14,205 nt of DNA from Deltaproteobacteria bacterium (lineage in GTDB: Bacteria; Desulfobacterota; Desulfobacteria; Desulfobacterales; C00003060): assembly GCA_003647435.1 (NCBI GenBank), contig QMMV01000014.1, positions 1 through 14,205 of the forward strand, in the 5' to 3' direction. Below, piece by piece: positions 1-7,845 of the stretch (the stretch's first letter is position 1; every line of letters begins with the position of its first letter). A program made the position numbers and the translations under genes. The notes under the pieces are model-generated. The model had not been told where the DNA came from. It ran no database searches and saw nothing but the letters and a program-made list of their open reading frames with translations.

Positions 1-60
1 GAACAGCCCCTGGACGGTACAATAACATGAACTGGTTGCCAACATCAGTTAGGCTAAAGC

Positions 61-158
61 ATAGGTTTGTTGCTTAACTGTTCTTTCTTAACGCTCGCTA
101 ACGCTCTCAGACAGTGAGGCAACCTATACCGGATTGCCCGTATGCGATAATATTTTCA
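61..158. repeat. Left-end copy of a hairpin-type repeat shared with the right end
   Basis: The core CTCAGACAGTGAG (106-118), itself a CTCA/TGAG mini-hairpin, is followed 28 bases later by ATAATATTTTCA (147-158). Both strings recur at 14152-14164 and 14194-14205 with a 29-base spacing. The intervening bases share ATCGGAT/ACCGGAT-type sequence (13 of 19 identical next to the tail). The upstream arm is degenerate: ATAGGTT+TGC (61-67, 71-73) can pair with GCAACCTAT (119-127). The loop holds TAACGCTC twice (89-96, 99-106). The rest of 1-201, downstream of topA, shows no gene. Confidence 0.65.
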
Positions 159-201
159 AAAATCTAAACTGATACGCCTTTTCGAAAATCTAAACTCATA
201 C
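153..201. repeat. Two 23-bp direct repeats abutting the topA stop
   Basis: Positions 153-175 and 179-201 match at 21 of 23 bases. Both contain AAAATCTAAACT followed by GATAC or CATAC, with a 26-base period. The first copy starts inside the shared tail of the left-end repeat; the second ends one base before the topA stop codon. Confidence 0.75.
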
Positions 202-2484
202 CTATTCTTTAATCTGTTTTCTATAGCCGCAGTCTTTATTGACACACTTCAAATAACGCCCCTCTCTTTTTGTTGTCCGCTCAACCAGAAAAGAGGCTCC
301 ACATTTAGGGCACGGTTTGGGCACGGGTTTATCCCATAGGACAAAGCGGCAGTCCGGATAGCGGTTACATCCATAAAAAACTTTGCCCCGCTTTGACCTT
401 CGCGAAACAAGCTCTCCATCGCATCCTTTCTCGGGGCACCTGACACCGGTAGGTTCTGACTTTGGGCTGATTTCCTTGTTCAAAGAACGAGTGTTTTTGC
501 ACTTCGGGTAGTTTGAGCAGGCAAGAAAAGGGCCAAAACGCCCCTCCTTTCGCACCATGGGGCTTCCACATTTTTCGCATATTTCGTCTGTTGCTTCTTC
601 CAGAGAGGGCCGGCTGATTACCAGTTTGCCTTTTTCATTTCTGGTATAATTGCAGGTAAATTTACAGGCTGGGTAGCCGGAGCAGGCGAGAAAGGGACCG
701 TTCTTGCCTATCTTGATTCTGAGCGGTTTGTTACATACCGGACAGCGCAGATCAATCGAGAGACCCTCGCCCTTGAGGCTTTTCATCTGTTTTTCTGCCT
801 GATCTAAGGCTTTTTTGAATGAGTCGTAAAAATCTTGTAAGACATCAATAAAGCCGATTTTTCCTTCTTCTATCCTGTCCAGGTTATCTTCCATGTGTGC
901 GGTAAAAGCGACGTTCAAGATATCTGGAAAACTTGCTGTCAACAGATCATTGACGATAAAGCCGAGCTCAGTGGGTCTGAAGTATCCCTTGAGTAGCTCT
1001 ACATACCCCTTGTCCCTGATTGTGGAAAGAATCACCGCATAGGTGCTGGGTCTCCCGATACCGTTTTCTTCCAGCTCCTTGACGAGAGTCGCCTCGGAGA
1101 ACCGGGGGGGTGGCTGTGTAAAGTGCTGTTTTGGTTTCAGGGCATGACATTTTAGTACCATATTCTCAAATAGCGGGGGGAGAGTTATATCCTGCCTTTC
1201 TTCATCCTTCTTCTGGTTTGAGGAGGCATATACCGCCATAAAGCCCCGAAAACGAAGGACTGAACCTGAGGCCTGAAACATATACGGCCCCGCGGAAATG
1301 GTGACCATAGTTTGATCAAAGAGGGCCGCTTTCATCTGGCAGGCCACAAACCGTTTCCAGATCAACTCGTAGAGCGCCGCCTGATCAGGTGAAAGAAACC
1401 GGGCGATGTCCTTCGGCTTGCGGAAGACCGATGTAGGCCGTATTGCCTCGTGTGCATCCTGGGCTTTTTTCTTATTCTTGAAAAGATGAGGTTTTACAGG
1501 TAGGTATTTATCCCCAAACTCGTTTTGAATAATCTGCCGGGCCTCGCCTATTGCCTCCTGAGCTACGCGGACGGAGTCGGTTCGCATATAAGTGATAAGG
1601 CCGACCGGTTCCCCCGGGCCAAGTTCAATCCCTTCATACAGTTGCTGGGCAACTATCATGGTCTTTTTAGCCGAAAAGCCAAGTTTTCGAATAGCCTCTT
1701 GCTGAAGCTTGCTGGTGGTAAACGGGGGGAGGGGATTTTTTCTCTGAGTCTTCCTGGACACCTTTTCCACGGTAAAAGAAGCACCTTTGAGGTCTTTCAA
1801 GACAGCCTGCGCTCTTTTTTCATCCGGGATGTGGAGCTTTTTGTTATTCTTTTTGGCAAGTTTGGCGAAAAAGGTAGGAGGTGTTTCTGCCTCAAGCTCT
1901 GCGGTAATGTTCCAGTATTCTTCAGGTTGAAATGCCTGTATTTTTCTTTCACGTTCACAGATCATTCGCACCGCCACAGACTGGACGCGGCCTGCACTCA
2001 ATCCCCGCCTGACCTTTTTCCACAGGATGGGCGAAATCTTATAGCCTACCAGGCGATCCATGATCCGTCTTGCCTGCTGAGAGTCGAATTTGGCTCTATC
2101 AAGTTTCCGGGGTGACGCCACTGCAGAACGAATGGCATTCTGCGTTAATTCATGAAACAGTACCCGGTGAAACAGGCGGCCCTTTTTCTCGAGAACCTCG
2201 GCTGTGTGCCACGCTATGGCTTCACCTTCTCGGTCGGGATCAGGTGCAAGGTAAATCTCTTTTAGATCGCCGGCTGCTTTTTTCAAGTTTCTTATGACCT
2301 TCTCCTTCCCCTTGATGGTGATATATTTCGGTTTAAATCCCTCTTCTATCGAGACACCCAGCTCTGATACGGGAAGATCTTTGATATGACCTAAGGTGGC
2401 TGCCACATCGTAGCCTGGGCCAAGACATTTCTTGATCGTTCGTATCTTTGTGGGGGATTCAACAATAACAAGAGATTTACTCAA
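202..2484 (-). CDS. topA: DNA topoisomerase I (type IA)
   Basis: This 760-residue protein relaxes negative supercoils by cutting and passing one DNA strand. The N-terminal Toprim domain has its glutamate in IVESPTK (E9) and the DPDRE acidic triad (D82, D84, E86). The catalytic tyrosine is Y299 in GLITYMRTDS, followed by R301. GIGRPSTYA (475-483) is another family hallmark. The C-terminus carries four Cys4 zinc-ribbon modules (about 581-607, 636-662, 683-712 and 725-752). The start is TTG: an in-frame TAA lies five codons upstream, no ATG intervenes, and AAGGA (2494-2498) sits 9 bases before it. It follows dprA by 84 bases, a widely conserved pairing, and is probably cotranscribed with it, although the gap also holds a repeated 44-bp motif. 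The stop abuts a short direct repeat. Length and motifs are normal for the family. Confidence 0.97.
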   Translation of the reverse strand: MSKSLVIVESPTKIRTIKKCLGPGYDVAATLGHIKDLPVSELGVSIEEGFKPKYITIKGKEKVIRNLKKAAGDLKEIYLAPDPDREGEAIAWHTAEVLEKKGRLFHRVLFHELTQNAIRSAVASPRKLDRAKFDSQQARRIMDRLVGYKISPILWKKVRRGLSAGRVQSVAVRMICERERKIQAFQPEEYWNITAELEAETPPTFFAKLAKKNNKKLHIPDEKRAQAVLKDLKGASFTVEKVSRKTQRKNPLPPFTTSKLQQEAIRKLGFSAKKTMIVAQQLYEGIELGPGEPVGLITYMRTDSVRVAQEAIGEARQIIQNEFGDKYLPVKPHLFKNKKKAQDAHEAIRPTSVFRKPKDIARFLSPDQAALYELIWKRFVACQMKAALFDQTMVTISAGPYMFQASGSVLRFRGFMAVYASSNQKKDEERQDITLPPLFENMVLKCHALKPKQHFTQPPPRFSEATLVKELEENGIGRPSTYAVILSTIRDKGYVELLKGYFRPTELGFIVNDLLTASFPDILNVAFTAHMEDNLDRIEEGKIGFIDVLQDFYDSFKKALDQAEKQMKSLKGEGLSIDLRCPVCNKPLRIKIGKNGPFLACSGYPACKFTCNYTRNEKGKLVISRPSLEEATDEICEKCGSPMVRKEGRFGPFLACSNYPKCKNTRSLNKEISPKSEPTGVRCPEKGCDGELVSRRSKRGKVFYGCNRYPDCRFVLWDKPVPKPCPKCGASFLVERTTKREGRYLKCVNKDCGYRKQIKE

Positions 2485-2517
2485 TGTGCCTTTTCCTTAC
2501 TCGTAACAATTTTGGTT

Positions 2518-2561
2518 TTTGAAAGCATTTGTGTCGATCTTTTAAGAAATATAAAGTGTTA
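2518..2561 (-). repeat. 44-bp repeated motif, copy A (upstream of topA)
   Basis: The minus strand begins TAACACTT, has CTTAAAA in the middle and ends GACACA then TGCTTTCAAA. It aligns without gaps to 7790-7833 (about 32 of 44 identical). It fills half of the dprA-topA gap and ends 33 bases before the topA TTG. Within it TCGACA, followed after 17 bases by CAAAAT, could be a weak promoter for topA. Confidence 0.6.
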
Positions 2562-2568
2562 TCCTTCT

Positions 2569-3669
2569 TCAAATCGATTTGGATTCAACCCTGGTAAAAA
2601 GTTTTCCAGGACTCTGCGTCACAAGCCCTTTCAATTCCAGTTGAAGCAACAAGCTCGATACCTTGCCTGCGGAAAAGGAGACCTGCCGAACCAGTTTGTC
2701 AATATGTATGGGATAAGGACCCAATTCATTCAAGATTTTTTCCTCATCTGCTGAGAGCAAGATGTGCTGTACTTCCTCATGGAGTGCCGGAGGCATGGCC
2801 TGTTGTATGTTTAATTCTTCAATGATATCGTTTACATTTTCCACAAGTTTCACGCCCTCCTTGATCAAGCGATGAGTCCCCATACTCTTGAACGAGGTCA
2901 CACTACCGGGGACGGCAAAAACCTCCCGGCCCTGCTCGGCCGCGAGTCGTGCTGTGATCAGGCTTCCACTCTTGTTGGTAGCTTCCACAACAACTGTTCC
3001 AAGGGACAGTCCGCTGATAATCCGATTTCGGATGGGAAAGTTGTGTGCTTCAGGGGGAGTAAGAAACGGAAACTCTGAGATGACAGCCCCGCTTTGCGCA
3101 ATTCTATGGAAGAGACCTTTATTTTGGGCGGGATAAATAGTGCCCAGGCCACACCCCAGGACGGCAATCGTTTCCCCTCCGGCACTCAGCGCGCCTATAT
3201 GGGCTGCAGAGTCGATTCCCTGAGCCATCCCGCTGACCACGGTAAACCCGCGTCTTGCAAGATCCCCGCTCAAGCGCTCGGTTACCGTGCGTCCATAGGA
3301 TGTAGCATTACGCGAGCCCACAATGGCGATATTAAGGCTGTCCGGGCGGAGTTTGCCATATATGTAAAGGACAGGGGGGGGGTCATGGATGTGACGGAGC
3401 AGGCTCGGGTAGTCTGGATCTGAGAACGTAATGATCTTGAAGCCGCTTTTCTTGACGAGGTTTAGATCCTCTTCTACTTGAGCGGGAACCTTATAGTTGT
3501 GGATCACCGATGAGAGGTGGTTGTTGACACCTTCTACCTTCAAGAGTTCTCCTGCAGAGGCCGTGAAAACCTTTTCCGGTGTTCCGAACTCTTTTACAAG
3601 TTGTAGAAAGAGGCGGTTACCAATACCTGGAACAGATTTTAAGGCAAGCCAGTGGCTGATAGATTCCAT
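2569..3669 (-). CDS. dprA: DNA-processing protein DprA (Smf)
   Basis: This 366-residue protein binds incoming single-stranded DNA and loads RecA during natural transformation; it is also common in species not known to be competent. An N-terminal helix-hairpin-helix-like region (about 8-50, with VPGIGNRL) precedes the Rossmann-fold core. Core motifs are IVGSRNATSYG (116-126), SGMAQGIDSAAH (146-157), FPIRNRIISGLS (211-222) and SGSLITARLAAEQGREVFAVPG (234-255). A winged-helix domain of the DprA type occupies about 303-360. It starts at ATG with only a weak ribosome binding site. A plausible sigma70 promoter lies about 70 bases upstream (3738-3767), so it probably heads a dprA-topA unit. All motifs expected of a working protein are present. 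Activity in transformation cannot be judged from this window. Confidence 0.95.
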   Translation of the reverse strand: MESISHWLALKSVPGIGNRLFLQLVKEFGTPEKVFTASAGELLKVEGVNNHLSSVIHNYKVPAQVEEDLNLVKKSGFKIITFSDPDYPSLLRHIHDPPPVLYIYGKLRPDSLNIAIVGSRNATSYGRTVTERLSGDLARRGFTVVSGMAQGIDSAAHIGALSAGGETIAVLGCGLGTIYPAQNKGLFHRIAQSGAVISEFPFLTPPEAHNFPIRNRIISGLSLGTVVVEATNKSGSLITARLAAEQGREVFAVPGSVTSFKSMGTHRLIKEGVKLVENVNDIIEELNIQQAMPPALHEEVQHILLSADEEKILNELGPYPIHIDKLVRQVSFSAGKVSSLLLQLELKGLVTQSPGKLFTRVESKSI

Positions 3670-3737
3670 GACGTTTCAAAGGACTCTCTGACATTAGTTG
3701 AGATTAAGCGGTTTGTGGTGGATTTTCTCGCACCGTC

Positions 3738-3767
3738 CCTATATGAAGGAACTGGTTCTTGTGTCAA
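3738..3767 (-). promoter_or_regulatory. Candidate sigma70 promoter for dprA-topA
   Basis: On the minus strand TTGACA (3762-3767) is followed after 18 bases by TATAGG (3738-3743). This predicts a start near 3731 and a leader of about 60 bases before the dprA ATG. The -35 is a perfect match and the -10 matches four of six positions. It lies in the 142-base gap (3670-3811) between the end of the secDF operon and dprA, where I see no other gene and no convincing terminator. The same region loosely resembles the 44-bp motif described at 2518 and 7790, with extra bases in the middle. Confidence 0.5.
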
Positions 3768-3811
3768 GGCTTTTTACGGGAGGCGATATGAAATGAAGTG
3801 CTCACGGCGGA

Positions 3812-4666
3812 CTAAAGATTTTTGAGCTCTTTCAGTTTGGTTCTTGCTTTAGTTTGTGCGTCACTGAACGGGTAATCCTTAATGACCTTTTTTAAGAAAG
3901 TGCGGGCGTTATCGATATCTTGCAGGGCGATATAGGCGTACCCGATCTTAAGTAGAGCATCCGGGGCCTTATCCCTGTCTCCATACCGAGTCACCACATT
4001 CTTAAAGGCACTGATAGCGCTCGGATATTTTTTCATGTCATAGTAAGTCTCTCCAAGCCAGTACTGCGCATTATCTGCAAGCTCATGGTGCGGATAACGT
4101 TCTAAAAATCTCTTGAAATACCGTAGTGCCCGATCGTAGTGATGTTCCTTGTAAGCCGACAACGCTCTCTCATATTCCCCTTGAGCCGAAAGCCTCTCAG
4201 GTTGAGTTGCTTTCTTTGGTTTTACCTGCTGTTTTGGCTTGCCACCGTCCGGAGTGATTCTTGCTTTTTCAGGTAAGGACTTTATCGGTGCCGCTGTTTC
4301 TGATCTCGATGCTGGTTTTTGGACGACCATGGGAGGGGAAGGTTTTTTGTAGAGTTCAGATCGGGTGGCAAACTTATCAAGGTCCTTTTCAAGCCTGTCT
4401 ATTCTGGCATCAAGAGTCTGAAGATGGTAATCAATCTCTTTCATCCCTTGCCGTATAGCGGCATTTGAGCTTGCAATTTCATGCAATTGCTTCTCGATCC
4501 CTGCCGTTTGAGCCTCTTTTTTTGGTGGAAACATCCTCTCAAATGAAGTACAGCCCGAAACGTGTGCCAGAAAAAATATCCCTGCAGCTATTTCCATCCA
4601 GGTAGCAAATCTGTGGAAATATCGCTTAGTTGTATCCATTTTAGTCTTCCCGGATTGACAGCGCAT
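3812..4666 (-). CDS. CpoB/YbgF-like TPR lipoprotein (Tol-Pal associated family)
   Basis: This is an envelope protein of 284 residues from the first ATG, or 275 from M10. From M10 it has a lipoprotein signal: basic start, hydrophobic stretch and lipobox VSGC (C39), so it should be lipid-anchored. A coiled-coil-like region (about 55-103) and a Pro/Lys-rich linker follow. Then come three tetratricopeptide-like repeats (about 164-197, 200-232, 236-269) in the pattern of the YbgF/CpoB C-terminal domain, for example ADNAQYWLGETYYDMKKYPSAISAF. In E. coli CpoB coordinates cell-wall synthesis with outer-membrane constriction. The first ATG overlaps the secF stop by one base (TAATG). M10, at 4639, has a better ribosome binding site (GGGAAG) and gives a more typical signal peptide, so I prefer it. 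No tol or pal genes are in the window, so the exact role is inferred. Confidence 0.8.
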   Translation of the reverse strand: MRCQSGKTKMDTTKRYFHRFATWMEIAAGIFFLAHVSGCTSFERMFPPKKEAQTAGIEKQLHEIASSNAAIRQGMKEIDYHLQTLDARIDRLEKDLDKFATRSELYKKPSPPMVVQKPASRSETAAPIKSLPEKARITPDGGKPKQQVKPKKATQPERLSAQGEYERALSAYKEHHYDRALRYFKRFLERYPHHELADNAQYWLGETYYDMKKYPSAISAFKNVVTRYGDRDKAPDALLKIGYAYIALQDIDNARTFLKKVIKDYPFSDAQTKARTKLKELKNL

Positions 4667-5736
4667 TAACGTCGTTTTCCCATTGAGCGGCCCTTCAATC
4701 TCGCCTGCGCTTGCTGCCAGGCAATCAGAACAGGGCTTGCGACATAAATAGAAGAGTAAGTCCCGACAACAACCCCGATAATCATGGCAAATGCGAAATC
4801 ATGGATAATGCCCCCCCCCAGCACAAAGAGCGAGACAACCACAATCAGAGTTGTCATGGACGTTAACATGGTTCGACTCAGCGTTTCGTTGATACTGCGA
4901 TTTATGATTACATTGAAAGGTTGCCGGTGATATTTTCGGCTGTTTTCCCGAATCCTGTCGAATACAATAATGGTATCGTTTAGCGAATATCCGATGATAG
5001 TAAGCAAGGCGGCAATGATTGGGAGGGTAAATTCCCTGTTAGTCAGCGAGAAGACACCTGCCGTGATCATCACATCGTGAATCAGCGCAACAATAGCTCC
5101 CATAGCAAATCTGAGCTTCAGGTAGAAACCGAGGGCCAGTGTGACCAAGACCGCCACGATAATAAGAATCGGGATACTCAGGCCAACTTTTTTTAAGGCC
5201 AGAAGTACCACAATTAAGGAGGCAGCCATAACGACGCTGGGCATCCATTTCAATTCGAAACGGCCGGAGATATAGACAATGAGCAAGAGCATGGCGGAGA
5301 ATATTGCCAGCAGAGCCTTTTCCCGGAGGTCTTTTCCCACTTTAGGACCTACCATTTCCACCCGGCGAACTTCGACTCTGTTTTCGGGATGTGAGGATTC
5401 CAGATTCTTCTTTATGTTTGCAGAAAGGCTTTCCAGGGCGGCGGAGGTTTTCGCCGCTCTGATTAGAAATTCATAATTCTTCTTTTCCCCAAAACTCTGT
5501 ACGGAGGTAATCTCCATATTTACAGGTTTAAGGGCTTCCTTTATAGCGTGAGGCGTAATTTTCTGTGAAAACCGGACTTGAACGATAGTGCCCCCGGCAA
5601 AGTCGATACCGTACCTGGGCCCCCCTTTTGCCACAAGTGAAATGATGCCGATGGCAATCAGGATCAACGAAGCTGCAAAGGCGAATTTCCTTTTGCCTAT
5701 AAAGTCAATCCTTGTATCGGGTTTAATAATCTCCAT
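4666..5736 (-). CDS. secF: Protein translocase subunit SecF
   Basis: SecF works with SecD at the Sec translocon, using the proton or sodium gradient to pull exported proteins across the inner membrane. After TM1 (about 17-36) come the family motif YGIDFAGGT (42-50), a periplasmic domain (about 50-135) and the C-terminal membrane bundle with GYSLNDTIIVFDRIREN (249-265). At 356 residues it is longer than E. coli SecF. An insert of about 46 residues (roughly 163-208) separates the RFE motif ending TM2 from the AMGAIVALIHDV helix, which are contiguous in E. coli. The insert contains two hydrophobic stretches, so this SecF may have eight rather than six membrane segments. It lies 10 bases after secD and overlaps the downstream lipoprotein gene by one base, showing tight coupling. 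Confidence 0.96.
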   Translation of the reverse strand: MEIIKPDTRIDFIGKRKFAFAASLILIAIGIISLVAKGGPRYGIDFAGGTIVQVRFSQKITPHAIKEALKPVNMEITSVQSFGEKKNYEFLIRAAKTSAALESLSANIKKNLESSHPENRVEVRRVEMVGPKVGKDLREKALLAIFSAMLLLIVYISGRFELKWMPSVVMAASLIVVLLALKKVGLSIPILIIVAVLVTLALGFYLKLRFAMGAIVALIHDVMITAGVFSLTNREFTLPIIAALLTIIGYSLNDTIIVFDRIRENSRKYHRQPFNVIINRSINETLSRTMLTSMTTLIVVVSLFVLGGGIIHDFAFAMIIGVVVGTYSSIYVASPVLIAWQQAQARLKGRSMGKRR

Positions 5737-5746
5737 AGCTTGTCTT

Positions 5747-7351
5747 TCAAATGCTCAAACGCTTTATCCTTTTCTGGAGTACAAGATAGTCAAAGACGAG
5801 CCGTGTGCCGATAATCGCTGTGAACATGCTGGCCAGTATCCCAATGCTGAGGGTTACGGCAAACCCTTTCACAGGTCCGGTTCCAAACTGGAAAAGGACC
5901 AGTGCTGCAATCAGGGTTGTAATGTTGGCATCCAGGATGGTGAGGGTTGCTTTGGAGTATCCTGCATCGATTGCAGCGCTGGGGGTCTTGCCATGGCGTA
6001 ATTCCTCGCGAATACGTTCAAAAATAATTACATTGGCATCGACTGCCATGCCTATTGTCAGAATGATGCCTGCGATGCCTGGCAGTGTAAGTGTTGCCTC
6101 AAATGCAGCGAGCCCCGCTGCGATGAGGATAATGTTTAACAAAAGGGCGAAGTCTGCAATAATACCTGCTGCTTTATAGTAAATGCCCACGGATAGCACC
6201 ACAAGTAAGCCCCCGATACACATGGAAAGGAGGCCTTTACGGATGGACTCATGACCTAAGGAAGGGCCTACAGTGCGTTCTTCGAGGATCTTGACGGGTG
6301 CTGGAAGGGCTCCTGCGCGTAGCACGATGGCCAGGTCGTGTGCCTCTTCAGTGGTAAAGTTCCCTGTAATACGGGCGTGGCCCCCGCCGATCTTTTCCTG
6401 GATAACAGGAGCGGAGTAAACACGGCCATCCAGGACAATAGCAAGGCGCTTTTTTACATTTGCCGCAGTAATACGTTCAAAGAGCCGTGCCCCCTTTTTA
6501 TCGAAGTCTATAGCAACGTAAGGTTCATTGAACTGGGAATCGATCCTGACCCTCGCATCTGTTACATACGTTCCTGTCAAGGATGCCCGCTTTCGAACCA
6601 AAAACGGCCTCTTGATGCTGCGCCCTGTAGTTCTGTCTACGCTTACCTGATAGAGTATTTCGTCGCCCGGGGGTATGTGGCCTTTTAAGGCTTTGTCCAC
6701 ATCATGTTCTTCATCTACCAGCTTGAATTCGAGAAGAGCTGTCTGGCCTATCAAGTTAACGGCCCTTTGAGGATCTCTAATTCCCGGCAGTTGGACCAGG
6801 ATGCGGTTTGCCCCCTGGCGGCGTATGTCCGGCTCGCTTACCCCAAACTGGTCGATTCGGTTTCTGATGGTTTCCATGGCCTGTTTTGCAGCCATCTCTT
6901 TTATGTAATTTACTTCTTGCTGAGGCAACTCGAGCCTGACCAAAAGGCCGTTCGTTTCGCTGGTTCTGGAGACAGAATGCAGACCCGGGAAGTCCTTCTC
7001 AAGGATTCTGTTAAAGCGTTGGATGCTTTCCTGTCCCAGGATGCGGACCGATATTTGTGAATTCTTCGTGTGCCTGAGCTCGCTGTATCGTATCTTTGCC
7101 TTTCTCATGGCTGCCTTTAAGTCCTGAAGAGTACGCTCCACCCTTGTTTCAAGGGCTTTGTCGGTTTGTACTTCCAGCACAAGATGCATTCCCCCCTGCA
7201 AGTCAAGCCCGAGATGAATCTTTTCTGTCGGAAGGATACCGGAAGCACTCCACCAGCGAGGGAGATTGGAACAGGTGGATGGCACCACATATACCAATCC
7301 GATTGCGACGAGCGCGACAGTAAAGAAAAGCTTCCACCTATGCTGTTTCAA
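5747..7351 (-). CDS. secD: Protein translocase subunit SecD
   Basis: This 534-residue protein is the large partner of SecF in the SecDF-YajC complex that assists Sec-dependent export. It has an N-terminal membrane helix (about 8-25), the hallmark LGLDLQGGMHL (47-57), a large periplasmic region carrying the P1 and head domains (about 60-360), and a C-terminal bundle with GMAVDANVIIFERIREE (434-450). This C-terminal motif carries the conserved acidic and arginine residues linked to ion flow. The start is TTG. A TGA stop codon lies directly before it in frame, and a strong GGGGAG ribosome binding site (7359-7364) is 7 bases upstream, so the choice is well supported. It follows yajC by 53 bases. 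Length and motifs are typical. Confidence 0.96.
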   Translation of the reverse strand: MKQHRWKLFFTVALVAIGLVYVVPSTCSNLPRWWSASGILPTEKIHLGLDLQGGMHLVLEVQTDKALETRVERTLQDLKAAMRKAKIRYSELRHTKNSQISVRILGQESIQRFNRILEKDFPGLHSVSRTSETNGLLVRLELPQQEVNYIKEMAAKQAMETIRNRIDQFGVSEPDIRRQGANRILVQLPGIRDPQRAVNLIGQTALLEFKLVDEEHDVDKALKGHIPPGDEILYQVSVDRTTGRSIKRPFLVRKRASLTGTYVTDARVRIDSQFNEPYVAIDFDKKGARLFERITAANVKKRLAIVLDGRVYSAPVIQEKIGGGHARITGNFTTEEAHDLAIVLRAGALPAPVKILEERTVGPSLGHESIRKGLLSMCIGGLLVVLSVGIYYKAAGIIADFALLLNIILIAAGLAAFEATLTLPGIAGIILTIGMAVDANVIIFERIREELRHGKTPSAAIDAGYSKATLTILDANITTLIAALVLFQFGTGPVKGFAVTLSIGILASMFTAIIGTRLVFDYLVLQKRIKRLSI

Positions 7352-7404
7352 TCAATTGCTCCCCGGTAATGTCTTTTGTTCATTGAAAGGTCTCTGCCCC
7401 AAAG

Positions 7405-7737
7405 CTACTTTTTTCCGCTGGCATTTTGGCTCTGGACAAGACCTGCAATGTTTCCCCGCGCCACTTTCACACGGACCTTTTCAGAGATCTCAATGGTTGC
7501 CACGGTATCGCTGAGTGCTGTAATGCGGCCGTAGAGTCCACCACTCGTGATTACATGGTCCCCTGTTTTGAGATTGCTGAGCATCTGGCGGTGTTGTTTC
7601 TGTTTCTTTTGCTGAGGTCGGATCAGGAGGAAATAGAATATTGCAAACATGAGGATCAATGGGACCAATGCCCCGAATCCCCCTCCCTGTCCCGAGGTTC
7701 CTCCTCCTGTGCCCATGGCATATGCTAAGCTAAGCAA
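7405..7737 (-). CDS. yajC: Preprotein translocase subunit YajC
   Basis: This 110-residue inner-membrane protein associates with SecDF. A glycine-rich N-terminus leads into one membrane helix (about 24-40, ALVPLILMFAIFYFLLI). The family motif RPQQKKQKQH then starts a small basic cytoplasmic domain with LKTGDHVITSGGLYGRI (56-72) and ARGNIAGLV (93-101). The start is TTG, 7 bases after a near-perfect AAGGAGGT; the first internal ATG (codon 8) is too far from that site. It is the first gene of the yajC-secD-secF unit. The leader holds a TATAAC -10-like hexamer (7775-7780) without a convincing -35, a 10-bp direct repeat, and a copy of the 44-bp motif. Confidence 0.95.
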   Translation of the reverse strand: MLSLAYAMGTGGGTSGQGGGFGALVPLILMFAIFYFLLIRPQQKKQKQHRQMLSNLKTGDHVITSGGLYGRITALSDTVATIEISEKVRVKVARGNIAGLVQSQNASGKK

Positions 7738-7744
7738 GGTGACT

Positions 7745-7752
7745 ACCTCCTT
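7745..7752 (-). promoter_or_regulatory. Strong ribosome binding site of yajC
   Basis: The minus strand reads AAGGAGGT here, a full anti-Shine-Dalgarno match, 7 bases before the TTG at 7737. It fixes the non-ATG start of yajC. Confidence 0.85.
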
Positions 7753-7773
7753 TGTTTTCGATATTTGTTTTCG
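7751..7773 (-). repeat. 10-bp direct repeat in the yajC leader
   Basis: The minus strand carries CGAAAACAAA twice (7764-7773 and 7751-7760), perfect copies with a 13-base period. They lie between a -10-like hexamer and the yajC ribosome binding site, inside the probable 5' untranslated region. Role unknown. Confidence 0.6.
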
Positions 7774-7789
7774 GGTTATAACTTAGATG

Positions 7790-7833
7790 TTTGAAAACAC
7801 CTGTGTCTGTTGTTTAAAAGAGCTGAAGTGTTA
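7790..7833 (-). repeat. 44-bp repeated motif, copy B (upstream of yajC)
   Basis: On the minus strand this segment begins TAACACTT, has CTCTTTTAAA in the middle and ends GACACA then GTGTTTTCAAA. It aligns without gaps to 2518-2561 upstream of topA (about 32 of 44 identical). It also aligns to the plus strand at 14081-14117, where the first 19 bases differ at only two positions. It ends 52 bases before the yajC start, in the same orientation as the gene. It could be a regulatory leader site or a dispersed repeat. Confidence 0.6.
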
Positions 7834-7845
7834 CATTTTTGGCTG

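Noticed and set aside
50..77. GTTAGGC and GCTTAAC resembling integron attC core sites
   Set aside because: The two cores are in the wrong order for an attC site (GTTRRRY before RYYYAAC), and there is no integrase or cassette gene.
1525..2115. Plus-strand open frame of 196 codons inside topA
   Set aside because: It lies wholly opposite a gene with all TopA motifs intact, has no domain signature and no convincing ribosome binding site; a shadow frame.
5588..6001. Plus-strand open frame of 137 codons across the secD-secF junction
   Set aside because: It overlaps two well-supported genes on the other strand and shows no recognisable protein features.
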